A stretch of DNA of 64,000 bases from Azospirillum lipoferum 4B. GTDB taxonomy: Bacteria > Pseudomonadota > Alphaproteobacteria > Azospirillales > Azospirillaceae. Every line of letters starts with the position of its first letter. The first letter of the stretch is position 1. The translations under genes and the position numbers were made by a program. A model generated the notes under the pieces. That model was not told where the DNA came from and did no database searches. It saw only the letters and a list, made by a program, of their open reading frames with translations. The DNA lies in contig NC_016623.1 of assembly GCF_000283655.1 (NCBI RefSeq), positions 496,001 to 560,000 on the forward strand, read 5' to 3'. Below are positions 27,938 through 36,325 of the stretch, one piece after another.

Positions 27938-28228
27938 ATGCCGCCCGCCGCGCGCCTGACCGACATGCACAGCTGCCCGATGACGACCGGCCCGGTCCCG
28001 CATGTCGGCGGCCCCATCGTCAGCCCCGGCGTGCCGGCGGTCCTGATCGAGTTCCTGCCGGCCGCGGTGGTCACCGACATGTGCGTCTGCGTCGGCCCGC
28101 CCGACGTGATCGTGAAGGGATCGGCGACGGTGATGGTCGGCGGCCGGCCGGCGGCACGGCTGGGCGACCAGACCGCCCATGGCGGGGTGATCGTCACCGG
28201 GGCGCCGACGGTGGTGGTCGGCGGCTGA
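27938..28228 (+). CDS. PAAR-domain T6SS tip protein
   Basis: 96 residues, essentially only a PAAR domain. It starts PPAARLTDMHSCPMTTG, has the typical GGPIVSPGVPAVLI and VGPPDVIVKGSATVMVGG segments and ends HGGVIVTGAPTVVVGG. His11, Cys13, the Cys pair in DMCVCVG and the late His are the likely ligands of the single metal at the cone tip. It sharpens the VgrG spike. No N- or C-terminal toxin is fused, unlike many PAAR effectors. Confidence 0.93.
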   Translation: MPPAARLTDMHSCPMTTGPVPHVGGPIVSPGVPAVLIEFLPAAVVTDMCVCVGPPDVIVKGSATVMVGGRPAARLGDQTAHGGVIVTGAPTVVVGG

Positions 28229-28270
28229 CGGCCGGGGCAGAGGGATTGGCAGCGGGGTGGGGAGCGTGGA

Positions 28271-29887
28271 ATGCTGAGGCTGAGGATCGTTTCGGACCAT
28301 CGGGCGTCGCTGGGCGGCAATGCCGAGAAGACGCTGCATGGCGGCGACCTCACCGTCGGGCGCGGGGTCGAGAATGGCTGGATCCTCCCCGATCCCGACC
28401 TGCTGCTGTCGCGCCAGCACTGTGTCTTCGAGAAGACCGCGGCCGGCTACCGGGTGATCGACACCAGCACCAACGGCGTCTTCCTCAACGGTTCCGACCG
28501 GCCGCTCGGCCGCAATGTGCCGGCGGCTCTCGGGTCGGGCGACCGTATCCGCATCGGTCGCTTCATCATCGAGGCGACGGTGGAAACGCTGTCCGCCCCC
28601 AGCTTCACCGAGATTTCCGGCGCCTTCCGGTTGGGCGGGACCGATAGCGCGCCCGATCCCTTCGCCCCCGATCCCTTCGCCCCGCCGCCGCCCGCTGCCG
28701 CGGCACCGGACCGGTTCGACGAGCTGTTCGCCGACCCCCTCGCCGGTTCCGTCGAGCAGCGCCCGTTCGAACACCGGCCGCTGCGGTCGGAAGAGGCGCC
28801 CTTCGATGCCTGGACCGCGTCCAGCAGCGGTGCGGCGCCGCGCGAGCGGGCGGACGACTGGCGGTTCGGCACGGTGGACGACCATTCCGACCCGCTGAAC
28901 CAGTCGCTGTCCATCGGCGTCTCGTATCAGCCGCCTGCCGCCGCACCGCCGCCGTCGGGCGGGGGCATCCCCGACGACTGGGACGACGAGCTGTTCGCCC
29001 CGCCGAAGCCGGCGGCCTCCACCGTCCCGCACCCGGCCTTCCCCGCCGCGGCGAAGACGGCCCAGCCGTTGCCGGAAGACTGGAACATCGACGAGACGCT
29101 GCCCGATCCGGCGGCCGATCCGCTGCCGGCGGAGCCGTCGCCGGTCGCCCGGGTGGCCGAGCCGATCCCGCTGCCGGACGACTCCGTCATCGTTCCCCAC
29201 GCGGTGCCGCAGGTCGTGCCGCCGCCGCCCGCGCCCGTGTCCCCTCCCGCGCCGCTCGCCGCGCCCGTTACCGACGCGGGTGCCGCGGTCGCCGCCTTCT
29301 ATGAGGGGTTCGGCGCGCCGCTGCCGGCGGACGGGCTGCCGGACCCGACTGCGACGATGCGCAACCTGGGCGAGGCGCTGCGCGTCAGCCTGGGGGCGCT
29401 GCATGCGTCGCTGCGGGCGCGCTCCCGTTTCAAGGACGAGTTCCATCTGGAGCAGACCAGCTTCCGCCCGGCGGGGGAGAACCCGCTGAAGCGGTGCGAG
29501 ACGCTTGACGAGGCGGTGTCGGTGCTGGCCAACCCGCGCCTGCGCGGCTTCCTGCCGATGGCCGACGCGGTGCGCGAGGCGGCGAGCGATGTGCAGGTCC
29601 ACCACCTCGCCTATGCCGCGGCGCTGCAGACCGCGCTGAAGCAGGTGGTCGCCAAGTTCGATCCCGGCGCGCTCAGCCAGCGGCTGGAGACGCGGCTTCT
29701 CGACAGCATCGTTCCGGCGGCGCGCAAGGCCCGCTACTGGGACCAGTACGAGACGCTCTACAAGGATCTGGTGGTCGAGCTGGAAGAGGATTTCGACCGG
29801 GTGATCGGCGACGCCATCGCCCGCGAATACGACCGCTTCGTGCGCGGCGACACCGGCCGGGATCCGGAGGGCGGATCGCCGGACTGA
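28271..29887 (+). CDS. tagH: T6SS FHA-domain protein (TagH/Fha1)
   Basis: 538 residues. The N-terminal FHA domain (about 20-100) has the phosphothreonine-binding elements VGRGVENGWILPD, LLLSRQHCVFE and DTSTNGVFLN. A long Pro/Ala/Asp-rich linker follows. The C-terminal domain (from about 335) is the TagH-type helical region: AAFYEGFGAPLP, LGEALRVSLGALHASLRAR, NPLKRCETLDEAV and DFDRVIGDAIAREYDRF. In threonine-phosphorylation-controlled T6SSs this protein is phosphorylated by PpkA and then promotes apparatus assembly, and TagF opposes it. Both partners are encoded in the same unit (kinase 61 bases downstream, TagF upstream). Confidence 0.94.
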   Translation: MLRLRIVSDHRASLGGNAEKTLHGGDLTVGRGVENGWILPDPDLLLSRQHCVFEKTAAGYRVIDTSTNGVFLNGSDRPLGRNVPAALGSGDRIRIGRFIIEATVETLSAPSFTEISGAFRLGGTDSAPDPFAPDPFAPPPPAAAAPDRFDELFADPLAGSVEQRPFEHRPLRSEEAPFDAWTASSSGAAPRERADDWRFGTVDDHSDPLNQSLSIGVSYQPPAAAPPPSGGGIPDDWDDELFAPPKPAASTVPHPAFPAAAKTAQPLPEDWNIDETLPDPAADPLPAEPSPVARVAEPIPLPDDSVIVPHAVPQVVPPPPAPVSPPAPLAAPVTDAGAAVAAFYEGFGAPLPADGLPDPTATMRNLGEALRVSLGALHASLRARSRFKDEFHLEQTSFRPAGENPLKRCETLDEAVSVLANPRLRGFLPMADAVREAASDVQVHHLAYAAALQTALKQVVAKFDPGALSQRLETRLLDSIVPAARKARYWDQYETLYKDLVVELEEDFDRVIGDAIAREYDRFVRGDTGRDPEGGSPD

Positions 29888-29948
29888 TCCGCCGCCGCGC
29901 CATCCTTCGACACTGTCCGCCCCTTCCTGAACCGGATCGCATCCCGCC

Positions 29949-32222
29949 ATGGCCCAGACCACCGACGACAGCCACGAGCCCACCGCCATCCTGCCGGCCG
30001 CGTCCGGAGGCGCGAAGCAGGGGGCGGATGCCGAGGCGACAAGGCTGACCACGCCGCCGGCCGCCGCCACCTCGGTGTCCGGGGCGTCCGTCGCCCCGAC
30101 CTCGGTCACGGCGGCGTCCGTCTCCGGTGTGGACGCGGCGGGAGGACGGGCGGCGCCGGCGCCGATCGGGCCGGGCACCCTGCTGAGCCATACCTATGAG
30201 GTGGCCGGGTTGATCGCCCGCGGCGGCATGGGCGAGGTGCACCGCGCCCGCCATGTCGACATGAACACCTGGCATGCGGTGAAGGTGATCCGGCCGGAAC
30301 TGGCGCAGGACGCCAAGATGGTGGAGCTGCTGCGGCGCGAGGCGGCGGCGCTGCGCGAGATCCGGCACGAGGCGGTGGTGTCCTACGACGGCGTCTTCCG
30401 CGACGAATATGGCCGGATCCTGCTGTCGATGGAGTATCTCGACGGACCGTCGCTGCAGGAGGTGCTGCAGGGCGGGCCGCTCGACCCGGATGACGTCGCC
30501 ATCCTGCTCGACCGCGTCGCCTCGGGGCTGGCGGCGGCGCACCAGCGCGGCATCGTCCACCGCGACATGTCGACCGACAACGTCATCCTGCCCGGCCGCG
30601 AGATCGCCAACGCCAAGATCATCGATTTCGGCATCGCCAAGCAGACCGCCGGCGGGGCGGGGACCGTCATCGGCGATGCCTTCGCCGGCAAGTACGGCTA
30701 TGCCTCGCCCGAGCAGTTCGGGCTGTTCGGCGGGCAGGTCGGGCCGCAGTCGGACATCTACAGCGCCGGTCTGGTGCTGGCCGCGGCGGCGCTCGGCCGG
30801 CCGCTGGACATGGGCCGCACGCCGCAGGCGATGATCGAGCGGCGCATGTCGGTGCCCGATTTGTCGGCGTTGGCCGAGCCGCTGCGCGGGGTCCTGTGTT
30901 CCATGCTGGAGCCGGATCCGCAGAACCGCGCCCGGACGATGGCGGAGCTGGTCGGCGCGCTGACCCGCCGCCCGGCGGAGATCACCCCCTTCGACGCCAC
31001 ACCCTTCCCGGCCGCGACCCCGGCGACGGAGGAGGGGCCGAAGCCGGCGGTGGCCGGGAGGCAGGCGAAGAGCGCTCAGGCGAAAACCGTGGAGGCAACC
31101 GCCCAGCCGACGAAGAAGGCTCCGGTCGGGCTGATCGCCGGTGGCGTCGGCGGTCTGGTGGCGGCCGGCGTCGCCGGTTTCCTGCTGTTCGGCCAGTCGC
31201 AGCCGCCCGCCCAGACGTCCGCCCAGGCGCCGGTGAAGGAGGCCGCGGCTCCCGCAACTCCCACCCCCACCCCGACACCTCCCGCTGCCCCGCCACCGGC
31301 CATGACGACGGCGCCGCTGGGCACGCCCACCCCGCCGGCACCGCCCCCGGCAGAGCCCGTGAAGACCGAAGCGCCGGCACCCGATCCGGTCAAGCCCGCG
31401 GTCACGCAGACACCCGCCGCTCCGGTGCCGCCGCAGCCGGTCACTCCGGCGGTTCAGACCGTGACGCCCCCGGCACCGACGCCCCCACCGGCCCAGGTCG
31501 TGCCGGCCGCGGTTCCGGCCCCTCCGCCTGTGCCGACGATCACGCCGGCCGAGGCGCGCAAGAGGGTGGAGGCCGCGGCGGCGGGGTTCACCTGTGCCGG
31601 CGTCAGGGCGGTCGAGACCGGCAAGGGGCTGCGCATCGGCGGCTATGTCGGCAGCGACGCCGATGCCGGTGCGCTGAAGGCGGCGATCACCGGGCTGCCG
31701 GGCGGCGTCGACATCGACGCCCGCGTCGCCGTGCGCCCCTGGCCGCTGTGCGAGGCGCTGGGCGTCGCCGGCCTGCCGGCGCGGGCGGAGGCGCAGGGGG
31801 CGGATGCGCTGGGGCTGGGCTTCAACCGGCCGTCGATGGTCTACCGCCAGGGCGAGAAGCTGGAGGTCACGGTGACGCCCGCGATGTCGGGCTACCTGAC
31901 CGTCGACTACATCGACATGGAAGGCAACGCGATCCACATGGTGCCGATGCGCCTGCGCCGCGACGACCGCGTCGATGCCGGCCGCCCCGTCACGCTGGGG
32001 GTCGCCAAATCGCCGAGCGACCGCGTCTACACCATCGCCCCGCCCTATGGCCCGGCGATGATCCTGGCACTGGTCACGCGCGAACCGCTGTTCCCGGCGG
32101 AACGTGAGGAGGTGGAGCCTGCCGGTGGCTATCTGGCGAACCTGCGCTCGGCCATCGCCAAGGCCGAGGCGAAGGGCAACGTCGTCGTCCAGTCCGCCTT
32201 CTTCACCACCGTGGCCGAGTAG
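29949..32222 (+). CDS. ppkA: PpkA-like transmembrane Ser/Thr kinase with DUF4384-like periplasmic domain
   Basis: 757 residues. Kinase domain about 80-340: glycine loop RGGMGEV (91-97), Lys112 in HAVKVIRPEL, catalytic HRDMSTDN (204-211, Asp206) and DFG (226-228), then YASPEQF. All catalytic residues are present. One transmembrane helix (GLIAGGVGGLVAAGVAGFLLFG) near residue 400 leads to a Pro-rich stalk and a C-terminal domain from about 630 with YRQGEKLEVTVTP and YIDMEGNAIHMVPM. That pattern matches DUF4384, also found in the caspase at 13366. It probably senses an envelope cue and phosphorylates TagH. No PppA phosphatase gene is in the window. Confidence 0.93.
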   Translation: MAQTTDDSHEPTAILPAASGGAKQGADAEATRLTTPPAAATSVSGASVAPTSVTAASVSGVDAAGGRAAPAPIGPGTLLSHTYEVAGLIARGGMGEVHRARHVDMNTWHAVKVIRPELAQDAKMVELLRREAAALREIRHEAVVSYDGVFRDEYGRILLSMEYLDGPSLQEVLQGGPLDPDDVAILLDRVASGLAAAHQRGIVHRDMSTDNVILPGREIANAKIIDFGIAKQTAGGAGTVIGDAFAGKYGYASPEQFGLFGGQVGPQSDIYSAGLVLAAAALGRPLDMGRTPQAMIERRMSVPDLSALAEPLRGVLCSMLEPDPQNRARTMAELVGALTRRPAEITPFDATPFPAATPATEEGPKPAVAGRQAKSAQAKTVEATAQPTKKAPVGLIAGGVGGLVAAGVAGFLLFGQSQPPAQTSAQAPVKEAAAPATPTPTPTPPAAPPPAMTTAPLGTPTPPAPPPAEPVKTEAPAPDPVKPAVTQTPAAPVPPQPVTPAVQTVTPPAPTPPPAQVVPAAVPAPPPVPTITPAEARKRVEAAAAGFTCAGVRAVETGKGLRIGGYVGSDADAGALKAAITGLPGGVDIDARVAVRPWPLCEALGVAGLPARAEAQGADALGLGFNRPSMVYRQGEKLEVTVTPAMSGYLTVDYIDMEGNAIHMVPMRLRRDDRVDAGRPVTLGVAKSPSDRVYTIAPPYGPAMILALVTREPLFPAEREEVEPAGGYLANLRSAIAKAEAKGNVVVQSAFFTTVAE

Positions 32223-32230
32223 CCCGGCCG

Positions 32231-33877
32231 ATGGACGGCGGCGGTCGGCGTCTCGCCGTCATCGGCGGTGCACTGGCGCTCTGTGCGCTGGCGGGCGGAT
32301 TCCTCGGGGTGGGGATCGACTGGCTGGCCGGGGCGCCAAAGGGGCCACCGCCGGTCGTGATCGGGGAATCGCCGCCGCCCGTTGCCATGCCGGGCGCCGT
32401 TCCGGCCGCAATCCCCACCCCGGCGCCTACCCCGGCGCCCGCCCCGCCACCGGCGCTCATGGAAGCGCCATGTCCGCCGGGTCTGCCGGACGGGCCGGCG
32501 CCGCGCTGCCACAGCCTGCGGGTGCCGTCGGACTGGCAGCGGCCGGACAGCTTGCCGCTCGACCTGTTCGTGATGGTGCTGCCGGCGCTGAACGGCGCGC
32601 CCGCCGCCGATCCGGTGGTGGTGCTGGCCGGCGGGCCGGGGCAGGGCGGCAGCGACGATCCGCGCGGCACCGCGGCGATGCTGGCGCCGATGCGCGCCAG
32701 CCGCGACATCGTCCTGGTGGACCAGCGCGGCACCGGCCGGTCGGCGCCGTCCTTGCGCTGCCCGGCGCTGGACCCGCTGCGCACATGGTTCGGCGGCGTG
32801 ACGGCGGAGGATGCCGTCGCCTGCCTGGATCCGCTGCGCCGCGCCGGCTATCGGCTGGAGGATTTCGACAGCGGGCAGAGTGCGGCGGACCTGCGGGCGC
32901 TGCGCGGCGCGCTGGGGGTGGAGCGCTGGAACGTCGTCGCGACCTCCTATGGCGGGGTGCTGGCGCAGGCGCTGCTGCGTGCCGACGGGGCGGCGGTGCG
33001 CAGCCTCGTGCTGAATTCCCCGGCGGCGCCGGATGCGACGTGGCTCGACCTCGACCGCTTGACCGCCATCCGGCAGGCGCATCGGCGGATGGTGGAGGAT
33101 TGCGCCGCGCAGCCCGATTGCGCCCGCGCCTTCCCGCAGCTGGGGCAGGCGGTGGAGCGGCTGTCGGCGGCGCTGGAACGGCGGCCGCTGGAGCTTCGCC
33201 TGCGCCATCCCGCCACCGGGCGGGAGAGCGACCTGCAACTCAACTGGCCGATGCTGGCGACTGTGCTGGCCCTGCGGCTGGGCAGCGCGGACGGGATGGT
33301 GGTGATGCCGGCCCTGCTCGACCGTCTCGACCGCGCCGTCCTGCGGGCCGGCGGAACAGGGCGGCTGGAGGATGCGGCGGCGCGGGCGCTGGTGATGCCG
33401 CCGGGCATCTGGGGGGTGCTGGACAAGCTCGCCTATGGGCTGAACCTGACGGTGGGGTGCCGGGAGAACCGTCCGCGCATCGATGCCGCCGCCGCCCGGC
33501 GCGCCGCGGCGGACCTGCGCCCGCATGTGGTGGCGGACGCGGTGGAGACCGATTACGACGCCGCCTGTTCGGTGCTGAAGCTGCCGCCTGTCGATGAGGC
33601 CTTCTACCGGCCGGTCGAATCCGATGTGCCGGCGCTGATTCTGACCGGCGCCTATGACACCTTCACCGTCCCGGCGCGGGCCGAGGCGATGAGGCGCAGT
33701 CTGCACCGGGCGACGTCGTTGTCCTTCCGCGGCCTAGGCCATGACGTGCTGGGTGTCAGCCCCTGCGGGCGAAACGCCGCCGCCCGCTTCGTCGAGACGC
33801 TGTCCGTCGGCGATGCCGGGGCCTGCGTCGAACGGCTGCTGCCGCCGACCTTCGCCACCCGGCTGCCTGAGCGGTGA
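32231..33877 (+). CDS. Membrane-anchored alpha/beta hydrolase (TAP/proline-iminopeptidase-like)
   Basis: 548 residues. An N-terminal hydrophobic helix (LAVIGGALALCALAGGFLGVGIDWL) comes before a Pro/Ala-rich stalk. The alpha/beta hydrolase core begins near PVVVLAGGPGQGGSDD (oxyanion loop) and VDQRGTGRSAPSLRCP. Ser239 in ATSYGGVL is the nucleophile, with the usual first Gly replaced by Ala. Likely Asp and His are in TGAYDTFTVP and GLGHDV. The lid and the four-Cys pattern resemble the tripeptidyl/proline aminopeptidase (TAP) group of exported peptidases. It begins 9 bases after the kinase stop, so it is probably part of the T6SS transcript; its role there is unknown. Confidence 0.85.
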   Translation: MDGGGRRLAVIGGALALCALAGGFLGVGIDWLAGAPKGPPPVVIGESPPPVAMPGAVPAAIPTPAPTPAPAPPPALMEAPCPPGLPDGPAPRCHSLRVPSDWQRPDSLPLDLFVMVLPALNGAPAADPVVVLAGGPGQGGSDDPRGTAAMLAPMRASRDIVLVDQRGTGRSAPSLRCPALDPLRTWFGGVTAEDAVACLDPLRRAGYRLEDFDSGQSAADLRALRGALGVERWNVVATSYGGVLAQALLRADGAAVRSLVLNSPAAPDATWLDLDRLTAIRQAHRRMVEDCAAQPDCARAFPQLGQAVERLSAALERRPLELRLRHPATGRESDLQLNWPMLATVLALRLGSADGMVVMPALLDRLDRAVLRAGGTGRLEDAAARALVMPPGIWGVLDKLAYGLNLTVGCRENRPRIDAAAARRAAADLRPHVVADAVETDYDAACSVLKLPPVDEAFYRPVESDVPALILTGAYDTFTVPARAEAMRRSLHRATSLSFRGLGHDVLGVSPCGRNAAARFVETLSVGDAGACVERLLPPTFATRLPER

Positions 33878-33972
33878 AGCCGGCCGCCTCCCTGTTGCGC
33901 GCCGTTCTCGCCGCCACGCTGCTGCTGCCGGCCGGCTGCGCCGGTGCGGGTGGTGCCGGGGATGGAGCATGA
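33874..33972 (+). CDS. Tiny putative lipoprotein overlapping the hydrolase stop
   Basis: A 32-residue open frame that starts at a GTG overlapping the upstream stop as GTGA. Its sequence is a short signal peptide and little else: two charges at the start (MKPAASLLR), a hydrophobic core (AVLAATLLLPAGC) and a lipobox LPAGC, then about 9 small residues. This is how minimal entericidin-like or lysis-type lipoproteins look. The translational overlap and perfect signal architecture support it; its size leaves chance possible. Confidence 0.45.
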   Translation: MKPAASLLRAVLAATLLLPAGCAGAGGAGDGA

Positions 33973-34178
33973 CGGCGACCGGGCGGCACTGTGGCCGTCG
34001 CTCAGGGCTGCCTTCCCGGCGTCGTTGGCATCTGGACAAGCAGGGTCTTAACGATTTCACCGCCGGCCTCTGCGGGCGTCCATTGCCAGATGCGGACGCA
34101 AACATTATGATTCCGCAGGTGCAACCCGGTGTCCGCAGGGGCGAGACCCGTACCGCTTGAGACGATCGGAAGACCCGT

Positions 34179-34571
34179 ATGGACGCTCACGACCTTTCCC
34201 TGGACGACAACGGCACGATCCAGGCCATCGGCATCCTCGCCGACGTGCTGGACGGGGTGGAGGGGCCGGGCGGTCTCGACACGGTGCTGGTGTCCAAGGC
34301 TCTGCGTCAGGTGATCGCCACCAAGTCGCAGCCGGCCTTCGAATTCGCCTCCCGCGCCTTCAACACGCTGGACCCGTCGGTGCGCCGTCAGGTGGCGGAA
34401 AGCGCGGACGAGGCGGCGCACCATGCGGTCGAGCTGCGCGGCCGGGTCGGCGGCTTCCTGTCGACCGCCGCGAAGAAGCCGGTTCCCCAGGGCCCGGTGG
34501 TCGGCCAGCAGCCGAACTTCATCACCGCGCTGAACCTGCGCTCCCGCCGCCGGCCGAACTCGCCGTCGTAA
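34179..34571 (+). CDS. Hypothetical protein, unknown function
   Basis: 130 residues, no signal peptide and no membrane segment. It is mostly predicted helix up to residue 100 (IQAIGILADVLDGVEG, VSKALRQVIATKSQPAFEFASRAFNTL, RQVAESADEAAHHAVELRGR), then a basic, Pro-rich tail ending RSRRRPNSPS. ATG 34179 is the only good start. I do not recognise a family. It stands alone between the T6SS block and the LysR/wrbA pair, with 206 bases upstream in which I see no gene. Confidence 0.6.
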   Translation: MDAHDLSLDDNGTIQAIGILADVLDGVEGPGGLDTVLVSKALRQVIATKSQPAFEFASRAFNTLDPSVRRQVAESADEAAHHAVELRGRVGGFLSTAAKKPVPQGPVVGQQPNFITALNLRSRRRPNSPS

Positions 34572-34595
34572 GGACGTGATCGTAAGAGGGCTGGT

Positions 34596-35546
34596 TCAGC
34601 CGGCCTCCTGCGGCCTCATCTCCTGCGGCAGCGTGTCGAGCAGCGCGCAGTCCCAATAGGGGCGCGGGCCGAGACGCTGGACCAGGAAATCGACGAACAC
34701 CCGCACCTTCGGCGACAGGTGGCGGTTCTGCGGATAAACCGCGTTGACCGACTGTTCCGACGGGATGTGCCGGTGCAGCACGCTGACCAGCTCGCCGCGC
34801 GTCAGCGCCTGTCCGCACAGGAAGGTCGGCGACATGATGAAGCCGACGCCGGATATCGCCGCCTCGCGCAGAAGGTCGCCGTTGTTGCTGCGGATCGGGC
34901 CTGAAACCCGGACGTTCCGCGTCTCGCCATCGACCGTGAACTGCCAGACGTCGGGCGTCGGCACGTTGGTGTAGAGCAGGCAGCTGTGGCGGGCGAGATC
35001 GTCCGGCGTTTCCGGCACCCCGTGCTTCTGCAGATAGGCCGGGCTGGCGCACAGCGCGATGCGGGCCGGGGCCAGCCGCCGGGCGATCAGCGAGCTGTCG
35101 CGCAGCCGCCCGATGCGGACCGCCAGATCATAGCCCTCGTCGACCAGATCGACCGTGCGGTCGTTCAGATCCATGTCGATCTCGATGGCCGGATAGCGTT
35201 CCAGGAATTCCGCCACCGCCGGGGCCAGATGCATGATGCCGAAGCTGACCGGCGCGTTCAGCCGCAGCCGGCCGCGCGGGGCGGCGTGCAGGTCGGCGAC
35301 CGCCTGCTCCGCTTCCTCCAGATCGGCGAGGATGCGGGTGCAGCGCTCGTAATAGGCCTGTCCCACCTCGGTCAGGCTGAGCTTGCGGGTGGTGCGGTTC
35401 AGCAGCCGCGCGCCGAGCCTGTTCTCCAGCTCGCCGATGCGGCGGGAGACCACCGACTTCGACAGATTGAGCCGGTCGGCGGCGGCGGTGAAGCTCTTGG
35501 TGTCCACCACCTTGATGAAGGCGAGCATGTCGTCGAGGCGATCCAT
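34596..35546 (-). CDS. LysR-family transcriptional regulator, divergent from wrbA
   Basis: 316 residues from ATG 35546, which gives the canonical LysR start MDRLDDMLAFIKVVD; the longer frame to 35582 adds only 12 non-homologous residues. The winged HTH is seen as KSFTAAADRLNLSKSVVSRRIGELE and LLNRTTRKLSLTEVG. The effector domain follows (LRLNAPVSFGIMHLAPAV, YDLAVRIGRLRDSSLIARRL, late GVGFIMSPTFLCGQAL). It belongs to the CrgA/DmlR-like group. It is transcribed away from wrbA across a 142-base intergenic region. Control of wrbA and the downstream glutathionyl-hydroquinone reductase, both quinone-reducing enzymes, is a reasonable inference. Confidence 0.9.
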   Translation of the reverse strand: MDRLDDMLAFIKVVDTKSFTAAADRLNLSKSVVSRRIGELENRLGARLLNRTTRKLSLTEVGQAYYERCTRILADLEEAEQAVADLHAAPRGRLRLNAPVSFGIMHLAPAVAEFLERYPAIEIDMDLNDRTVDLVDEGYDLAVRIGRLRDSSLIARRLAPARIALCASPAYLQKHGVPETPDDLARHSCLLYTNVPTPDVWQFTVDGETRNVRVSGPIRSNNGDLLREAAISGVGFIMSPTFLCGQALTRGELVSVLHRHIPSEQSVNAVYPQNRHLSPKVRVFVDFLVQRLGPRPYWDCALLDTLPQEMRPQEAG

Positions 35547-35688
35547 GGCATTGTTGTACACCCGGGAACAATGAGGTGCCAAGATCCGGGATTACCGGAA
35601 AGGCCGCCGCGCCCTATTTCTGGTGTCACCGCCGGGCCGACACCGGTCGCGGCGAGCCAATTCACCAACCGAACAGGGAGTGGCGACG

Positions 35689-36291
35689 ATGGCGAAGGTT
35701 CTGGTCCTCTATTACAGCAGCTGGGGCCATGTGTCGGAGATGGCGCAGGCGGTGGCCGAAGGCGCCCGCTCCGTCGCCGGGACCGAGGTGGCGGTGAAGC
35801 GCGTGCCCGAACTGGTGCCGGAGGCGGTTCGCCAGTCCGCCCATTACAAGGACGAGAGCGACATCCCCGTCGCCACCGTGGACGAGCTTGCCCAGTATGA
35901 CGCCATCGTCATCGGCACGCCGACCCGCTACGGCAACATGGCCTCGCAGATGAAGAACTTCCTCGACCAGACCGGCGGCCTGTGGGCCAAGGGCGCGCTG
36001 GTCGGCAAAGTCGGCGCGGCCTTCACCTCCACCGCCACCCAGCATGGCGGGCAGGAGAGCACCATCCTCAGCACCCACACCGTGCTTCTGCATCTGGGCA
36101 TGGTGATCGTCGGGCTGCCTTACTCCTTCCAGGGCCAGATGGGCGTTTCGGACGTGATGGGCAACTCGCCCTATGGCGCCAGCACCATCGCCGGCGGCGA
36201 CGGCTCGCGCCGGCCGAGCGCGGTCGAACTGGACGGCGCCCGCTTCCAGGGCCGCCATGTCGCCGAGATCGCGGCGAAGCTGCACGGTTGA
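35689..36291 (+). CDS. wrbA: NAD(P)H:quinone oxidoreductase WrbA
   Basis: 200 residues from ATG 35689. Flavodoxin-like FMN-binding fold: [23 protein letters not shown] (phosphate loop), [20 protein letters not shown] and [14 protein letters not shown], all typical of WrbA. The enzyme reduces quinones by two electrons, avoiding semiquinone radicals, as a cytoplasmic tetramer. Length equals the family norm. The glutathionyl-hydroquinone reductase gene begins 34 bases later, and the two make biochemical sense together because the second enzyme uses glutathionyl-hydroquinones. Confidence 0.95.
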   Translation: MAKVLVLYYSSWGHVSEMAQAVAEGARSVAGTEVAVKRVPELVPEAVRQSAHYKDESDIPVATVDELAQYDAIVIGTPTRYGNMASQMKNFLDQTGGLWAKGALVGKVGAAFTSTATQHGGQESTILSTHTVLLHLGMVIVGLPYSFQGQMGVSDVMGNSPYGASTIAGGDGSRRPSAVELDGARFQGRHVAEIAAKLHG

Positions 36292-36325
36292 TGACAGGTA
36301 GACGCTGAAAAGAGGGGAGTGAGCC

